DNA of 64,000 nucleotides from Isoetes taiwanensis (GCA_021234155.1 JAJEKV010000031.1:7394748-7458747); one strand, 5' to 3'; shown: positions 30,540 to 43,739, numbered from the stretch's first letter. Made by a program: numbers and translations. The notes: a model not told the origin generated them from the sequence alone.

Positions 30540-33360
30540 AATCGTCTTGCTTGCTCAGATCTATTGGGCGCAAAGATATGACACTCACCCCTCAATGTAG
30601 TCGCGCCTCCCCGCCGCCGCCGCCGCCCGAAAGTGTCCCACCTCCCAACTCTCGCTAGCGCCGCACTCATGACATATGGGCGCTTTGTCGCCCTATGGCC
30701 CGGCCGAAACACCAAGGGCAAAGCCGCTTATGCACTCCCTTTTTCCTTGGCATGGCTCGCGAAAGGATCGCGACCGCTGGAGTAGTTTGACCCTTCCCTG
30801 CTTTGTTTGAAGGACACCTCGCTGACTCCCGCTGCTTCCCTTGATTGCCACTATATGGGGCTCTAGCCGTCCTGGGCCGGCCGTTTCTGCTAAAAACCTC
30901 GGCCGGGCTTTGCCTTTATCTTGGTAATATCAAGGCCTCTCGCTTCAAGCTATTCTCCAGGTCCCGTCCCTTGCAAGCTTATTGCCTTGACCTCGCCTTC
31001 ATACCGCTCTAGGGTTTATTGCCTTACAAGCTTAAGGATCTCCTCATTCGCAATCCTTCAATGTAGCTTCAATCGCATGCTTCTCACCTAACTTTGGCAC
31101 ATACAAAATTTAGCCTCATAAATTCCTCTCCGTATTTCAGACGACTTGTTGCCTTGCCGCAACCTCCGTAGAACCGCCGCATCATACCGACTTGTGCTCT
31201 CTTGGAACGTAATGGCGCTTTGAAGGCTTTAAATAAACTTCTTGAACCTCGCATTCCCCTCGCTTAAGCCATGAGCCTTGGCATAGCCCCTTCCACCAAA
31301 TGCGTCGCTCCCCAAAGTTCGCCACATACCACCGCTTTTTATCCTTATCCTCATACCATAGGCATTGCCAGATTCGCTTTATCTCACAAGCCAAGCCTCT
31401 GCCTCCATGCCTGGAATTCTGTTCTCGGCCTGAGAATCTGCTCGAGCTTCCGGCCCCTCCAAACATTTCCCAATGCAGTAGCCCACTTTCCTGTAGCCTG
31501 AGGTTCTTGTGTCCTTTGTCACCGTGGTTCCTTCCGCTTCGTCTACTTGGTTCTCGCTTCTTCTTCTTCCTCGCACTCCAGTCTGACCAGCCGAAGCCCG
31601 AGAGTCCAAGCCGGGGACCTTCCTCTCTTGCTCCTTCCCGGCTCCCCACCGCTCTCCGAAGCTGATGCTTATGCGCTGAGCCGCCACCCAATCGAACCTG
31701 CTCCCTCGCTAGCGCGTATAAGCGCGCCTTTATCCGTTCGAGGTCCGTCCTCATTTCGCTATATTTCTTCTCGAGTCATTGTCTTGTCCAAACTCTTCTG
31801 CTGTGCTCACGGGCGGGGCCTCAAGGTGCTCGTTCTCTCGAAGTTCCCCGCAGCTTGTCGCTCTCCCCAAGGCCAGCCTCTAGCCGCATACACAAGTGGT
31901 TCATATCTACATGGTTAGTTTTTCCTTGCTTTCTTGCATTATTTATGTTTGTTGGCATGGTTGAGGGGACACAAAATGTATCAACAAAACATTTATAGTG
32001 CAAGAGAATGTTATATTTATATTTTATATTACACTAATACAAGAACTTGCAACACCGCTAATCACTTCGTTGATGCCGGAAGATGGATTATCCTCCAAGA
32101 ACTTTTTCACTTGGGCTGTTCCCACCGAATGGCCCAAGTTCCTAAGGACATTGGCTGAGATCCACCCCGTAATGCTCTTTGCTAAATCTTCTATTCTCGC
32201 GGGTGGGAGGTGTAAGTCGCCGCCACCGCATACCTTGCTCCGCCAGAAGGTATGGCTAAGTCGAAGACGCCGAAAGCTACCGCTTTTTCACCGATTGCAT
32301 ACTGGTGTTAAGGGGTAGCCGCATGCCTACCGTAATCCTCGAGTGCAATCAGCAACGCTTACTCTTCCTCACTGGGAACTTAAGTGGATAACCGGGCGAT
32401 TCTTCCATCCATCGCCAGAATGGCGTAATAGCGTAATGACCCGGGTTGCTATGATGGGTCCTCGCCACCGGGTATCCAGCTCAGGTTCCGCTCAAATCAT
32501 CAACCTCCACCGCGAGCTCCCCTCGTAGTCCTGATCAAGGTTTAAGCCCTCCCCGAGGTCGACTCCGCCCGCCCTATCCCTGGGAGGTTCTCGGACGAAG
32601 CTTGCCGCTAGGATGTTTGAGGTCGATAGCGATCCCCATCTGTTCCCCGAGAGCAAGGAACTCTTCCTCCGCCGGTAGCTTGTTCCCCCTTTGTCCGGCT
32701 CCCATGATCCGCCTCGGATGTTGTCGTGAGGCTTGATGCTCCGAGGTAAACTCTCCCGCAAGGTCGTTTCCTTTACTTGGAGGGGAAAGTCGACTTTCCT
32801 GGACGATGAAGTCGCCTGTCCGCTCTTCGAGTTGGTGCAAAGAACTCTTCAGGTCGGTAATCCCTTTCCCTCGACTCCGAGGTTTTGAATGTCGCCGAGT
32901 AGAAACTCTCACCTTCGACGATAATGGGAGCCGTGCTTGTGATGCCTAACCCGGGGGGGTGGCGCCTGACTCCGAGTCTTTCGGGCAAGTCTTGCCACTC
33001 CCGCCTTCGCTTGTCGCCGCTTCCTCCGCCTGGGTCGAAGCTCAACATCGCTTTTCCCTCCTCGGATTCCTGCTCATCCGAAGTCTTCTTTCCTTCCCTT
33101 CCCGCCCGCTCATACTGCAGGTGAGGAGCCGTTGTTCTCGCCGCTACGGCTAATGGATCCACGCCCATGGGGGAATAGAGGTTTCCCCACAATGTTCTCG
33201 CACGGCAGGAGAAAGATTGCCGTGGCAAAGTTGAAAGAGAAGTACTTGGTCCCCGCTGATGCTAGGACCATTGGCTCGTGTGCGGTGCGCTTTGTTTGTG
33301 AGGTATTTGGCGCATGTTCTGACATCGCCTAATGCCGCCGCAGGACCGCCTAGGAACAAA
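30540..33360 (-). pseudogene. Gag-like region (minus-strand gypsy), frameshifted
   Basis: Arg/Gly/Glu-rich minus-strand frames (31,182-31,754; 32,574-32,912; 32,773-33,228) occupy the Gag position. CLWYEDKDKKRWYVANFGERR is partly gag-like. No clean capsid core or zinc knuckle could be read, so the assignment rests mainly on position. Confidence 0.4.
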
Positions 33361-33856
33361 ATATCCTATACAAGGAGGGAGTTGCACTACGCCGTCCCCT
33401 ACCCTAGCTTGGAACTCAAGACTCTACTATAAGCCGGGTCGCGGTAAGGTTGCTTGACGCCTACCTTCCCGAAAAATCGAAGATTTGGTCGACGCCTACC
33501 AAGAAGATGAGCGCCGGCGCTGCACCATCATCCCGAAATCAGAAGTTGCCATTGATTAATTGCGTAGAAGAAGGTAACAAATGGTTGCAAGAGCGCTTGG
33601 AGTTAGGAAATCGGCTAGAAGGGCAGGAGCAGATTTGGTGGTGCTATGAGAAGTGACGGTCTATTTATAGAAAAGGGGAAACCCTAATTTTTGATGACTT
33701 GAAATTTCCTAGGATTGGGTAATTCTAACTTATCCGAGGTCAAAATAGGAGTTTGAGGACTATAGGAGATGCTTGAAATCAAGGCCAGGTTACCTAAAAG
33801 ATGCTATGCAAGAGGTTGGAAGGTGACTTTGACAAGTCCCGGTGAAGAATTGGTAG

Positions 33857-34143
33857 AGGTCTCACAGCTTTGCCGCTTCAATCCTAACTTTTTGTTTTAT
33901 GACCAGGCGCCAGTCGGAGACATCAGTCCCATTTCATTAAAGGTGTCCAATTTGGGTAAACTAATGGTGTAAGGGTGATGGGCTCACCAAATTAGGGCAG
34001 AATCATTCCCTTTATTTGGTCAATTTGGAGTCAAGCTTTTGGTCAAGTTTAGGCGAGGTCTCACAAATTGCTCGCCAATCCTAACTTTTGTTTTAGACGA
34101 GGCGCCGAAATGAGAGACATCATGTCTCGGCTCCCAAATGTCC
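33857..34143 (+). repeat. Direct repeat pair, about 90 bp, 200 bp apart
   Basis: Blocks at 33,857-33,950 and 34,057-34,143 share GAGGTCTCACA, CAATCCTAACTTTT, GAGGCGCC/CAGGCGCC, GAGACATCA and AATGTCC/GGTGTCC. They may be sub-repeats of an LTR. Confidence 0.65.
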
Positions 34144-34149
34144 TATTTC

Positions 34150-35540
34150 AATCAAAATAAAAGCTAAAACTTATTAATTTGCTCTAATTACTCAAGTTTA
34201 TGTCATCAAGGTACACAAAATTGCTCTATATTACAAAATTTTTAATTATTTACAACAAAAGTTTTGGCATGCTTCTCCACGCGGGTCGCAAGACTCATGT
34301 CTTGTCGCGATTAAGGTTACTTCCGCTTTCGGCGCGGATAGTGCAGCCGTTGAATCTTTCAAATGTTGCACTAAAATGCCTCACCGCTACGCTTCTTGCA
34401 TCAGCAAGCCACTGCCTCAGGACTCTAAAGTCCTGCTCTATAGGGTCAAGATAATCTCACGCACCAACCGAAATGGCGGGGCACGGGGATTAGGGAGACC
34501 AAGTGCGCTGAAGTGTCTAATCTCCCTTAACGCTTCTTCCACCTCTTCCTATCCGCTTTTCCGGTATGCTTGGGGAACCTTGGGCTCTGGGTGGTGGCGC
34601 CTTTTAGGGTTTGCCGCTTCGCACGCCTCCTCGGCGAACTTAACCTCGCTTTCCCATAATATTTGTTATAGGCCTCCCATTTCTTCCGGCGTGTAGGCCT
34701 CTGCGGTTTCCATTTCTCCATAAATCTTCACCCCGCCGGTGACGTGAGAGGCTTCCCGCGTGTCGTGGTTGCTTTTCTATCCCATGCCTGCATTCAGTGG
34801 GCTTCGTGACTGGTCTTGTGATATATTGGGCTGAGGTCTATAAGTCGATTGCTCGACCCAGATCATAAGTAAAACCAAGTGGACTTGCAGTCCTTCTTTG
34901 CAATGTTTCTTGTAATATGCCGGTTTAATTGAACTTCAAAAGGCGGCGTTTAACTAAGTCCACGGGCTCCCTACTCTCTTTCATGCCTTTGCCGGATTTC
35001 TCCCTCATGCTAAGTACCCTACCAGATACCAAACCTTATGAATTACATGATTTGTTCCTTTTCACCATTTGAAGCTTATGCAGTTTGTGGTGCCACCGCT
35101 GATTCCACTGGTTCTTGAAATACCTTGCACAATGCATCCCAATGCGAGGCAGAGTTTGTGCATCAACATTCTTTCTTCAATAGAATATACCATAGTCTTA
35201 ACCCTCGTCAACCTGTCCTTGATAGCCGCGGATTCCCATTCAAATGACTCACTATAGTTGACTTGAAGATTTTCTTACCTTCCATAACAACATGCCAAGA
35301 AAGAAACATCGGATGGCTTCCTCCTCTAGCATTCATCTAACATTTTCGTCAAACACATGTAAGTAATTGAGACCTGGCCACATCATCCTCACTAACTACC
35401 TACGTTCCTTTGATCTTCACCTTCAATCTCCATGTTCCTCTTCCGTAGCATTCAGTCTCATCTCCCAATGTGTTAGGACTCGAGGGTCTACCACCGACTA
35501 CTATAAACCAATCTTGACCTTCCATGGCTCACTAAACCAG
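34150..35540. other. Unassigned repeat-like stretch
   Basis: Mixed GC content with broken short frames. Some minus-strand frames are Lys/Arg-rich (34,527-34,721). No family is recognised; it probably belongs to the decayed element or its right flank. Confidence 0.35.
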
Positions 35541-35543
35541 CCA

Positions 35544-37000
35544 TCATTCTCCCTCCAATTGTAATGCACCGCGCTTGTACACAATAGCTGGCAAGGCGGC
35601 AAGCCCTTCCTTTAAGGCCTCGATAATCTTGTCGTCCATTATCCACGCTGCGTCAATGCAGGTTACAGGTGACACATCCCCATTGGTATCTACCTTCTTT
35701 TCTAACTCTTCCCAAATGTGTTTCTTGCTTAGCATGTCTGGGGAAACAGGAGGGTAGTGTTTTGCAAACTCACGAAATATGATTGAGGCGGAGGCACTCT
35801 CCAACAAGTCTGCCCGTCATAGGCTCTTTTAGTTCGCACCATACCAGCTTTAGAAGAAGTTCTCACATCGTCTGATCCCAAATGCCTTTGTAAAGGGCAA
35901 CTCTAAATGCCGAACGAACTAAAATACTTTATTGGCAGCCGCGGCAAAATGGCATGACAATTTACTTGCGTCTATAAAGGTTTCCGACTAATGAAGTTCT
36001 TACTCAGCGAATGCGTCTTTATGCGTAGCCGTCAACCACGACCTCCCAAAGCCTGTTATGCACCTAAAGTTTAAAAGATAATGCAGTTGAAAGTAGCAAA
36101 GCGGGTTCCGCTCACCTAAAAGAAGGACACCGTTGCAGCGGCTTTAATCCTAGCCCTCAAGTCCAAAGTAGGTGAGAGGAAGATGTCAATATATGATGCC
36201 CGCGACTTCCAAATAAACTTTGGTGCCCAAATTCGCATTGGTGGGCTTGAGAACCATTGTTAGTTAAAATCAAGCATTGCTGAACCTTTCTAGAAGCAAG
36301 GCGTTCTTTGCCCTCGATTTTACGATCCTGGCCTTCACGTCTCCAAGTTTGCCCATGCTTCCCTTAGCATAACTTTCAAGACATGGTGTATTGTCATTGA
36401 GGAGTCACTAACTCGTTCCCTAAAGTACAACCTTCCTAACTTCTAACAAATAAAATAGAGGTTACCTCTTGCAAAAAAAAGAATGCAATTTTTCCTTGTT
36501 AGCAGTGCAGCCCATTTCTTGACCACCTCTTCTTTGCTTGGTCACTTGACTCCTTACATATTCATGGCGGCGTACATGTCTCTTAGATAGAATGTGATCT
36601 TTCATGTGGCCATTAAGACATCCCGTTCTTGGAAGCGGTTCGAGAAGCCTTTCACACATGGCACAAACAACCGCGAATGTCATCAAGTTTAGCATATCCA
36701 CCAATCTTTGCTCTCGTATAGCTTGAACACAACATCAAAATTCTAGTTTCTTCTTGAAACTTTGCAATAGCAGCGACTAATGTACTTTCTACTAGAGTTT
36801 GATTCTCCTTGCAAATGTCAAAGCTCCTCCTCAACATTACCAGGGATCCTCCTTCTCCACCACTGCTCTCCCTTCTCCTCACACACTTGAGGTTGCTGGC
36901 ACAAATTGTCGGCATGACCTTGGACTTCAAGTGGCTGCGTTCAAAGTTACACTGGGTGTCATCTCCACCTTTACCATAGCGTTCTCACATTCAGACACCA
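35544..37000 (-). pseudogene. Unrecognised minus-strand coding remnant with zinc-finger-like motif
   Basis: Three minus-strand frames look protein-like. One, 36,652-36,930, is helical: ICKENQTLVESTLVAAIAKF. One, 36,462-36,704, has a C-x2-C then H-x6-H arrangement in CAMCERLLEPLPRTGCL and GHMKDHILSKRH. One, 35,544-35,807, is helical: HIWEELEKKVDTNGDVSPV, ending at a stop. The first two overlap in different frames and would join after one indel. A transposase or host gene is possible. No function is claimed. Confidence 0.35.
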
Positions 37001-37926
37001 AATAGCAAAATCTTTGGTTTACCATGGGCATCATAAGAACACAATTCAAACACATCTTTTTTTCGATTCTTTAAATGCGAACTTTGAACTTAACTTCTTC
37101 AAAGCAACTTGCCATTTGGCAACATCAAACCTTGTTTGCTAACGGATAGCAACCTATTCTTTGAAAAATTCAAATCTGATACATCATCTAAAAGCGGTAT
37201 CTTCAAGCGAGAACAAGTTCATCATCATGATTTACCTCTTCATTGAATTACGCTCCTCATTTATGAATTTCTACAAGCATCTCAAATTGAAGTTTTTGGG
37301 ATGAAATGCTCTCAACAACAGGTCCTCTGCCTTTTTTGTGCGAGGCTCTCCAACCACCTTGATAGTAACCTACGTCATAAACCTAAACCTTACCTCACGC
37401 GCCCGGCGTGAAGGCCACTTCCCTATCTCCAAGAAATACAAATTCTTTCTCATCCTCCCGGTAGCCCGTCCTGTCTTATTTCATTGCGGACATCCAAGTA
37501 AGTGCATTCTTGGGACACCATCACCCGAGGCCAAGGTCAGCCGATTCCACAACCTTCATTCACCTTAACAACTATAGTCCTTTCCATTTTTTCAGCTTTG
37601 ACACAAGCAAAGGAAACAACAAAAAGTAATATTAGAGAGGAAATTTGAATTAGCGATGTATAGGCGTTACCGCATGCATGCACAAAGCGATCTTAACAGA
37701 CCTTACTTGGGTAAAAACCCTCTAGGAACCAGATTTCCACCACGGATCTCACCGGAATGGAGGCGAAATGGAGAAAGGGAAGCTTGGCCTGCAAAAAAGC
37801 GAGCATCAACAATGCAAATGGACTTTAAAATCAAATGCATCAACAATGGTTTATCTTTGCTTCTCTAACTACTTCTAATCCGTTCATGACTAAACTACGT
37901 ACTGGAATTTTTTATGTGGCGGGGGC

Positions 37927-38190
37927 GAAAAAAAACTTCAAAACATTACCTCCGAAACACCAAATCCTAAAACATTTTTAAGGCATGTGCGCAGTTCAAC
38001 CCCTAAAAAGCATTACTCTTACGGCTCAAGCGGACTCAAAGAAATCCATCCGGACCATGGAAAATGCATACATGCCGAAGCCAAAGCATTATGGCGCCCG
38101 CGTATCATCGTACTATTTTTCAAAAACCCTCTCCAGATCACGCACATGTATTCTCACGGAATACATGCGTGAACCAGGGACATGGTGATG
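37927..38190 (+). repeat. Direct repeat R, first unit
   Basis: This is about 265 bp sharing AACTTCAAAACATTACCTCC, then CACCAAATCCTAAAACATTT and GGAAAATGCATACAT, with the unit at 41,733-42,005. Both units are followed by LINE sequence, though from different parts of the LINE. Confidence 0.8.
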
Positions 38191-38194
38191 CGCA

Positions 38195-39240
38195 ATGGTA
38201 TGCTCCGGATGGCGCGTCGAAGGCTTTACTTGGGGCGACAAAATCGCGGTGGGCGGCGCTGGTGGACTATCTCCAAGCTCGATTGCGACCAGTATGATTA
38301 AGATTTGTGACGAGGCACAAGCGAGAGGGATGAAAGACTTTGTGGACCATTATCCACTTTTATGTCACTTTGAATTGGAACACTTTCGATTGGGCGTGGC
38401 CTGAGATGAACAAGCGGCTCTCGGGGCTTGGGATACGCGAACTATCGGGCTCGCCGGGAATATGAGGTTTAGCGGCAGGCGCGTGAAACTCTGGGGGGAT
38501 TGATGCCCTCTATACATTGCATGATAAGTGTGAGTGGTTGGTGAAGGCCTTACTGCGCGGCGGTCGGTGAATGCTTTGACAAAGAAAGCCCCTTGAAGGG
38601 ATCTTAGCATAATTCCCTCCCGGAACCCCTCGTTTGAAGCCCATGTAAGGCTCTAAAAGAGCCAACTCGCCCCATTTAGATCCACGGCTCGGCAATAGGC
38701 CATTAGGGACTATAAGGCATTCTTGAAATCAAAAAGCCGGTATATTAGGAAAATCAGCGGCGCATGTTTGATCTGGCGATGTTTGAAACCAAAGCCTTTG
38801 GCATAGGCTATTTTGTATAAGAGGCATCAACCACGGCAATGTTACCTTGGACCGGTGGAACACGATTGGAGGTTGTATGACCCCCTAGGAAGCGTCAGTG
38901 CACGGTCATTTGGGAGAAGCCTACAGCTTTGGAGGAGGACATCCACGGTCTTGAACATCTTGCTAATGGTAAAACAAAAGGACTTGCAGGACTTGGTGGC
39001 ATTTTGTTGAAATGGGGTGGACCAAAAGCTTTGCTAGGGCCTTTGGCCGTGATAATCAATAGAAGTTATTAGAGAGGGCCTCCCACGGGAATGGATGGTT
39101 AGCAAGGTCACCCCTATTCATAAGGCCCGAGTAGGGATGACTCCACCAACTACCGTATGATCATGGTAGGCCCCCATTACTGCGCCAAAACTTCTAGCGG
39201 GTGTCTTTGGAGAAGAGTTAGCGTAGTGAAGGAAATGGAG
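38195..39240 (+). mobile_element. LINE fragment C, 5' part: endonuclease end to RT start
   Basis: Plus-strand text shows an endonuclease end, VDHYPLLCHFELEHF (about 38,340-38,385), then a linker AIRDYKAFLKSKSRYIRKIS (about 38,700-38,755). RT entry follows with YKRHQPRQ, LANGKTKGLAGLGG and REWMVSKVTPIHKA (38,820-39,125), then NYRTIMVGP-type text to about 39,200. Several frames and stops are involved. The text stops matching LINE near 39,240. Confidence 0.7.
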
Positions 39241-41732
39241 TCGTCACCGGTTGGCGGCGGCGTTTTCGCCACGCCCCACTCCACGACCGGGGGTTCACCT
39301 CTATATAAGGGGCATATGGCATGTCGTGCATCAAGTCAGGAAACCCCCTGCCCCATCTGACTGACCCTCCATAGAAACCCCTATGTATACGGTCCCATCT
39401 TGTCCCGAAGAATCATACCCGATTCCATACTTTTTTACACCGGGTCTAAGCACTTCTTGCCCTACCCTCAACCTTATTTTTCGTCCATTTTTCATTCATG
39501 TATCCTACCCTCTACGTATTTTTACATCCAGTCCGCAAATGTTGCATCGATTCGGTGTTGGGGTTCTTCACAGTGCCATTTGAGTTCAATAGTCCTCGAG
39601 AAAATAAGAAAAAATAACGCGGAATTTTATATATTTAATTAAATCGATTTTAGGATGACATCATAGAAATTCATTATTGATTATTGAATAATGACTTTAA
39701 ATTAATTATTGTTCATGATTTTATTTTTGGGCCACGTCTTTTTAAGGGCGTCATTATGGTGAACTTACCATGCATTTTTTGCCCTTGATGGCATAACCGA
39801 TCGAGAAGCTCTTCACCTCTTCTCCGATGATGTTCTCACAAAGACTATGTACAATTTAAAGTTCAAAAACATTTAAAAGACTTAAGTTCAAAGTGAGCAC
39901 ACACTTTTCAATACCTATCACAGGTTTTAAAGCGGGCCACATCGAGTACTCCTACTTCCATGTACAAGTAACTATTTAGAAAGTACTCAATGAACTTGAA
40001 TAAAAGTATTTTCATTTCTCAATAACTTATTTAACATTGATGTAGAACCTTTAGCCTTTTTAACATATCCATATCGATTGTACAACATATTCTTTTTCAC
40101 ACAATTCATATTCTCAATGTCATGATCATAATAACTTCACTTTTACTTCTATTACCAATGTAACTTTCCACTATTTTTATCTTTTCAAAATATTACATCC
40201 TCGACATAGTATTTCCAGACCGTTAACATGAATACAACACTTAGGAATATATTTAAACCGGTAACCATCGAGTTTTTCAAGGCAACTTAATCGTCATAAA
40301 ATTCCAGCATTAAACTATATATTTTATTGAAGACCATCTTGGGGGCCATAGAGTGCATATGATGTACATATCATCACCCAATCTTTATCTTCTTGATTCC
40401 CTAACATACAAAAAGGGAGGATCTCACCAAGCATAAAAAGCACCATGTAGTCTTGGTCACGTTCTTCTGGGTGACCTTTCCATCAACCAAATAGCAGCGA
40501 AAATAATTCAGGAGAGATATTACGTTTACACCACCCAAATAATGCATAAGTTAGCAAGTTTTATGGTAACTATACAAAGGAAAACCGGGTAAGCTATAGA
40601 ACTATTAGGCTCTTAAGCCTTCACCTATTATTTTTCGATAAATAGATGCCTCTAGATTAAAACTAGAGTTATAAGACTTAGGAGCTTTAATTAATAGAAA
40701 CAAATACCACCATTCTTTGAACATTGGTTTCTAGCCCAATTGATAACTAGTGGCAAGGCATAGATAAAGTGCATTTCTTGCCAAATAGGGTAGTATCAAG
40801 TGACACAAGAATATCGTTTTTTGTCTTACCAAACGACAAGGTAACTGACTTGATATATTTCATATTTCCCCTAAAAAGCGAAAAGTGAATCATTAACTCA
40901 AACTAACCTACCACGGCTTTGTCTTTGGCCATACTAGAGGCCTCTTTGTTTGAGCAATCATATATCCTAAATACAAGCAAGTATCAAACCTCTGTGCATA
41001 GCAGTGTGCACTATTCTTAGATAGACTAAGGCAGCCTAAACCATTGGTTTGCTTCCTGTACTCATTATATTAGTGCTATCTCCAAGTGCTCCAAGGCGAC
41101 TCAGTCTGAAGCTTAGCAAATATAGGACCCACATTGCACAAAAGAATAAATCATTACCATAAGGGATCATAGCAGACAGGATGTCTACCCTGTTTTATGG
41201 AATTATCTAAAGAAATAGGAAAGCTAAGTTTTTTGCAGACCTGATTAGAAGCTTTTCGTACTTCATTCTTGTTGCCTTGCATTGTCTCCTATTGTCTTGA
41301 AAATATCCACCAGCGTGGCCATCAGTATTCGTGTCGTGGCAACAGGAAGACCAGCCTTAAGCAATGCAGGATCAATATTCAGAACTTGGCTCCAACTAGT
41401 GATTAAACACCAGGAATATCAACCCAACATAGTATTTTTAGCTCACCTAGCTCAGAGTACTGGAATGCAAACCTGGCATTGTGAGACATGCCTTAGGCAT
41501 TGTAGAAGACACGCCTTAGGCATTGCACAACCATTGGATAGAACTTGGCTGTAACAAGTGATTCCAGGAATATCAAGCCATCGTATACAACCAGCCATAA
41601 TATGCTCAGAATTCCGGAATGCAAACAGGCTAGCCAAAGCCATTTTCGAAGGCGTTTTGGATCTGGCCAGCGGCATCTCTACAACCAGCCGCTCATCCAA
41701 AAACAAAACTGGATGTGAAATAAAGTGATCGC
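39241..41732. other. AT-rich insertion between LINE C halves
   Basis: About 2.5 kb breaks the LINE. A TATATAAGGGGC promoter-like element lies at about 39,302. The rest is AT-rich without recognised frames, apart from direct repeat R at its right end. A solo LTR or other insertion is possible; no target duplication was found. Confidence 0.4.
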
Positions 41733-42005
41733 AGGGACAAAAAAACTTCAAAACATTACCTCCGAAACACCAAATCCTAAAACATTTTTCTGGCATGTGC
41801 GCTTCGGATTCAAACCGCTAAAACGTACTCTTACGCCTTAGCAGCTCCAAGAAATCCATCCCCGGACCGTGGAAAATGCATACATCTGGGCGCCAAAAGC
41901 GTGTGGCCCCACATGTATCTGATACTATTTTTTTTAAAAAACCCCTCTCAGATCCCACGCACATATATTCTATGGAATACATCGTGATCCCCGGGCTCCA
42001 CGATT
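41733..42005 (+). repeat. Direct repeat R, second unit
   Basis: It matches 37,927-38,190 with many small indels. The minus strand has a short open frame (FLKKIVSDTCGATRFW) of unknown meaning. Confidence 0.8.
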
Positions 42006-42069
42006 GACCATATTTTTTTACTCGAATTCTTATGGAAGCTAGCACGCAATGCCGCGATGTGACTTGTAT

Positions 42070-43600
42070 TCTTTGTTTAAATTATGGATTTTAAGAAGGC
42101 ATATAATCTGGTCCCTCGACACTGTTGTGGCGGCGCTTGTAGGAGCTACATGTCCCACGGGACTTGCAAAATGCCATCTATAGGCTCTATGGCGGAATAT
42201 ATGCCACTTTGCGCGTCGGATCGCAGGTGAGTGGCACCATAGGTGTTAAACAAGGATGTCCGCTATCTCCAACATTTTTTGGACTCTATATTGACATGGA
42301 TGTAAGAACATGGAGATGGTGGCCACCATTGCGAGGGCATATACAATAAAATAGTTGCTCTATCACGGACGATGTGGGCTCATTGTCCCATACATCTAGG
42401 GTATCACGAGGAACATTTGGACGTTCTCAATGGATTACGTGACATAGCGAGGAATGACCATGAACCCGTGAGAAAACCAAGGCTGCTAGCAATCACGCCC
42501 AGCGCCAACATGATATCCCCGACTTCTATTCTGAGGAGGACAAAGGATGGATGTTGTAAGGACCTTTAAGTATCACGGGAATCGATTTTTACGCTAACAT
42601 GCTATGGGATAGCGTAATGACGCGAGGAAGAATTAGGCGGGATGGAAAACCACATGCAATGCAAGAATAGGCTGTTTCTGAATATAGATCTACTGCGATT
42701 GGACGCAAAAGCACACCTTTCGAGCACTTCGTTGATCGATATTGCTATATGGGGTAGAGGTCTAGGGTCAGTGATTAGCAAGAACACACAGGATAAGCTA
42801 GAGAGATGCAGAAGGCCTTCTCGACATCTGACCCTAGGCGTCAAGGACCGCGGTGCCTTATCTAATTTTTGTTGTATGAGGCGGGTTTTGGCCCTGCGGA
42901 CATTACGCTATCTTGTGAGCACCTGCGTATTTCCATAAGGTTGGCGGAATGGATGCACAATGTCTCCCTCCAGGGCTCTGTTATTGGCACAATGGCCACA
43001 GCAGTGAAGAGAGTGTGGCGGGGAGCATTGTAAGGGAGTGGTTCACAAAGATGGTCCATAGACTATCAATAAATTATGGCTATCTTAGAATATCGAGAGC
43101 GGGGGCTGCATTTGAATGGCGCTTTCTTTGCCTCTCTGCTCACTCTTCTTGAAGCCCAAAAGCGAGCACTACCACCGCAGAGTTAATCAGGTGGCCTACA
43201 CAAATGTTGAAGGCACACATCTCTACCAAAGCGAGGAGATCCATAGCTGCAATGAGGGCGGGTCCCACCATCTCGAAATTGAAAAAAGGCGGCGGACAAA
43301 AGACATTATGCAGTTTTGCCACATGCGGATAGTAGAAGATGAACACCATGCTCTGGGGGTGTCAGGCATATGCACACATCCGAGAAGCGGCTCATGCCCG
43401 ATCTCGGATGCTCACGAGATAGCAATTCATCAATTCTTTGGCCGCCAATGGTTGCTTACGTCGGCATCCTACATTACGCAAGTCTCTACCGTCGGAGAGT
43501 TCCTCCACGGCCTGAGAATTTGAGCATGGATAGGGAATTTGAATGCCTACTACAAGGGTTTTCCTCCCACATGGGGGTTTTTAAATCGATGGTAGGGACA
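42070..43600 (+). mobile_element. LINE fragment C, 3' part: RT core and C-terminal region
   Basis: The RT catalytic landmark VMDFKKAYNLVPRHLL starts at about 42,082. Then come QNAIYRLYGG and GVKQGCPLSPTFFGLYID (42,245-42,295), which are non-LTR RT motifs. GYHEEHLDVLNGLRDIA and LRLDAKAHLSSTSLIDIAIW belong to the C-terminal half. Text stays LINE-like to about 43,600 (EFLHGLRI). It appears to continue the RT that stops at 39,240. Frameshifts and stops make it dead. Confidence 0.75.
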
Positions 43601-43707
43601 CATTAATATAGGGCCTTTGTGGTTTTCTTTTGTGTTTGGATACTATCGATATATTGTATTATAATGATCTCATAGGCGGTTGGCCTCCACTGAACATTAA
43701 AATATAC

Positions 43708-43732
43708 TTCCTTCCTTCCTTCCTTCCTTCCC
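43708..43732 (+). repeat. (TTCC)n microsatellite
   Basis: Six tandem TTCC units lie about 100 bp after LINE C, possibly part of its tail. Confidence 0.9.
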
Positions 43733-43739
43733 TTTAGCG

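Larger units (their letters stand above)
24697..33400 (-). mobile_element. Decayed Ty3/gypsy chromovirus on minus strand, with long left-side LTR-like region
   Basis: Reading right to left on the minus strand, gag-like sequence (33.4-31 kb), protease (about 30.3), reverse transcriptase (29.8-29.1), RNase H (about 28.7), integrase (28.2-27.9) and a chromodomain-like end (27.3-27.1) come in chromovirus order. The left border, TGTGACGCCCC at 24,697, follows LINE A abruptly and may be the outer end of an LTR. That LTR, 24.7-27.1 kb at most, has a minus-strand TATA-like and AAACCCTAA-type leader near 25.9-26.0 kb. I could not find the matching right LTR. Stops and frameshifts occur throughout. Confidence 0.7.

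Noticed and set aside
31271-31918. Plus-strand Ser/Leu/Pro-rich frames
   Set aside because: They are antisense to the gag-like region and look like shadow frames of Arg/Glu-rich minus-strand text.
33640-33700. TATTTATAGAAAAGGGG as a host gene promoter
   Set aside because: No credible gene follows on the plus strand; it more likely belongs to a repeat.
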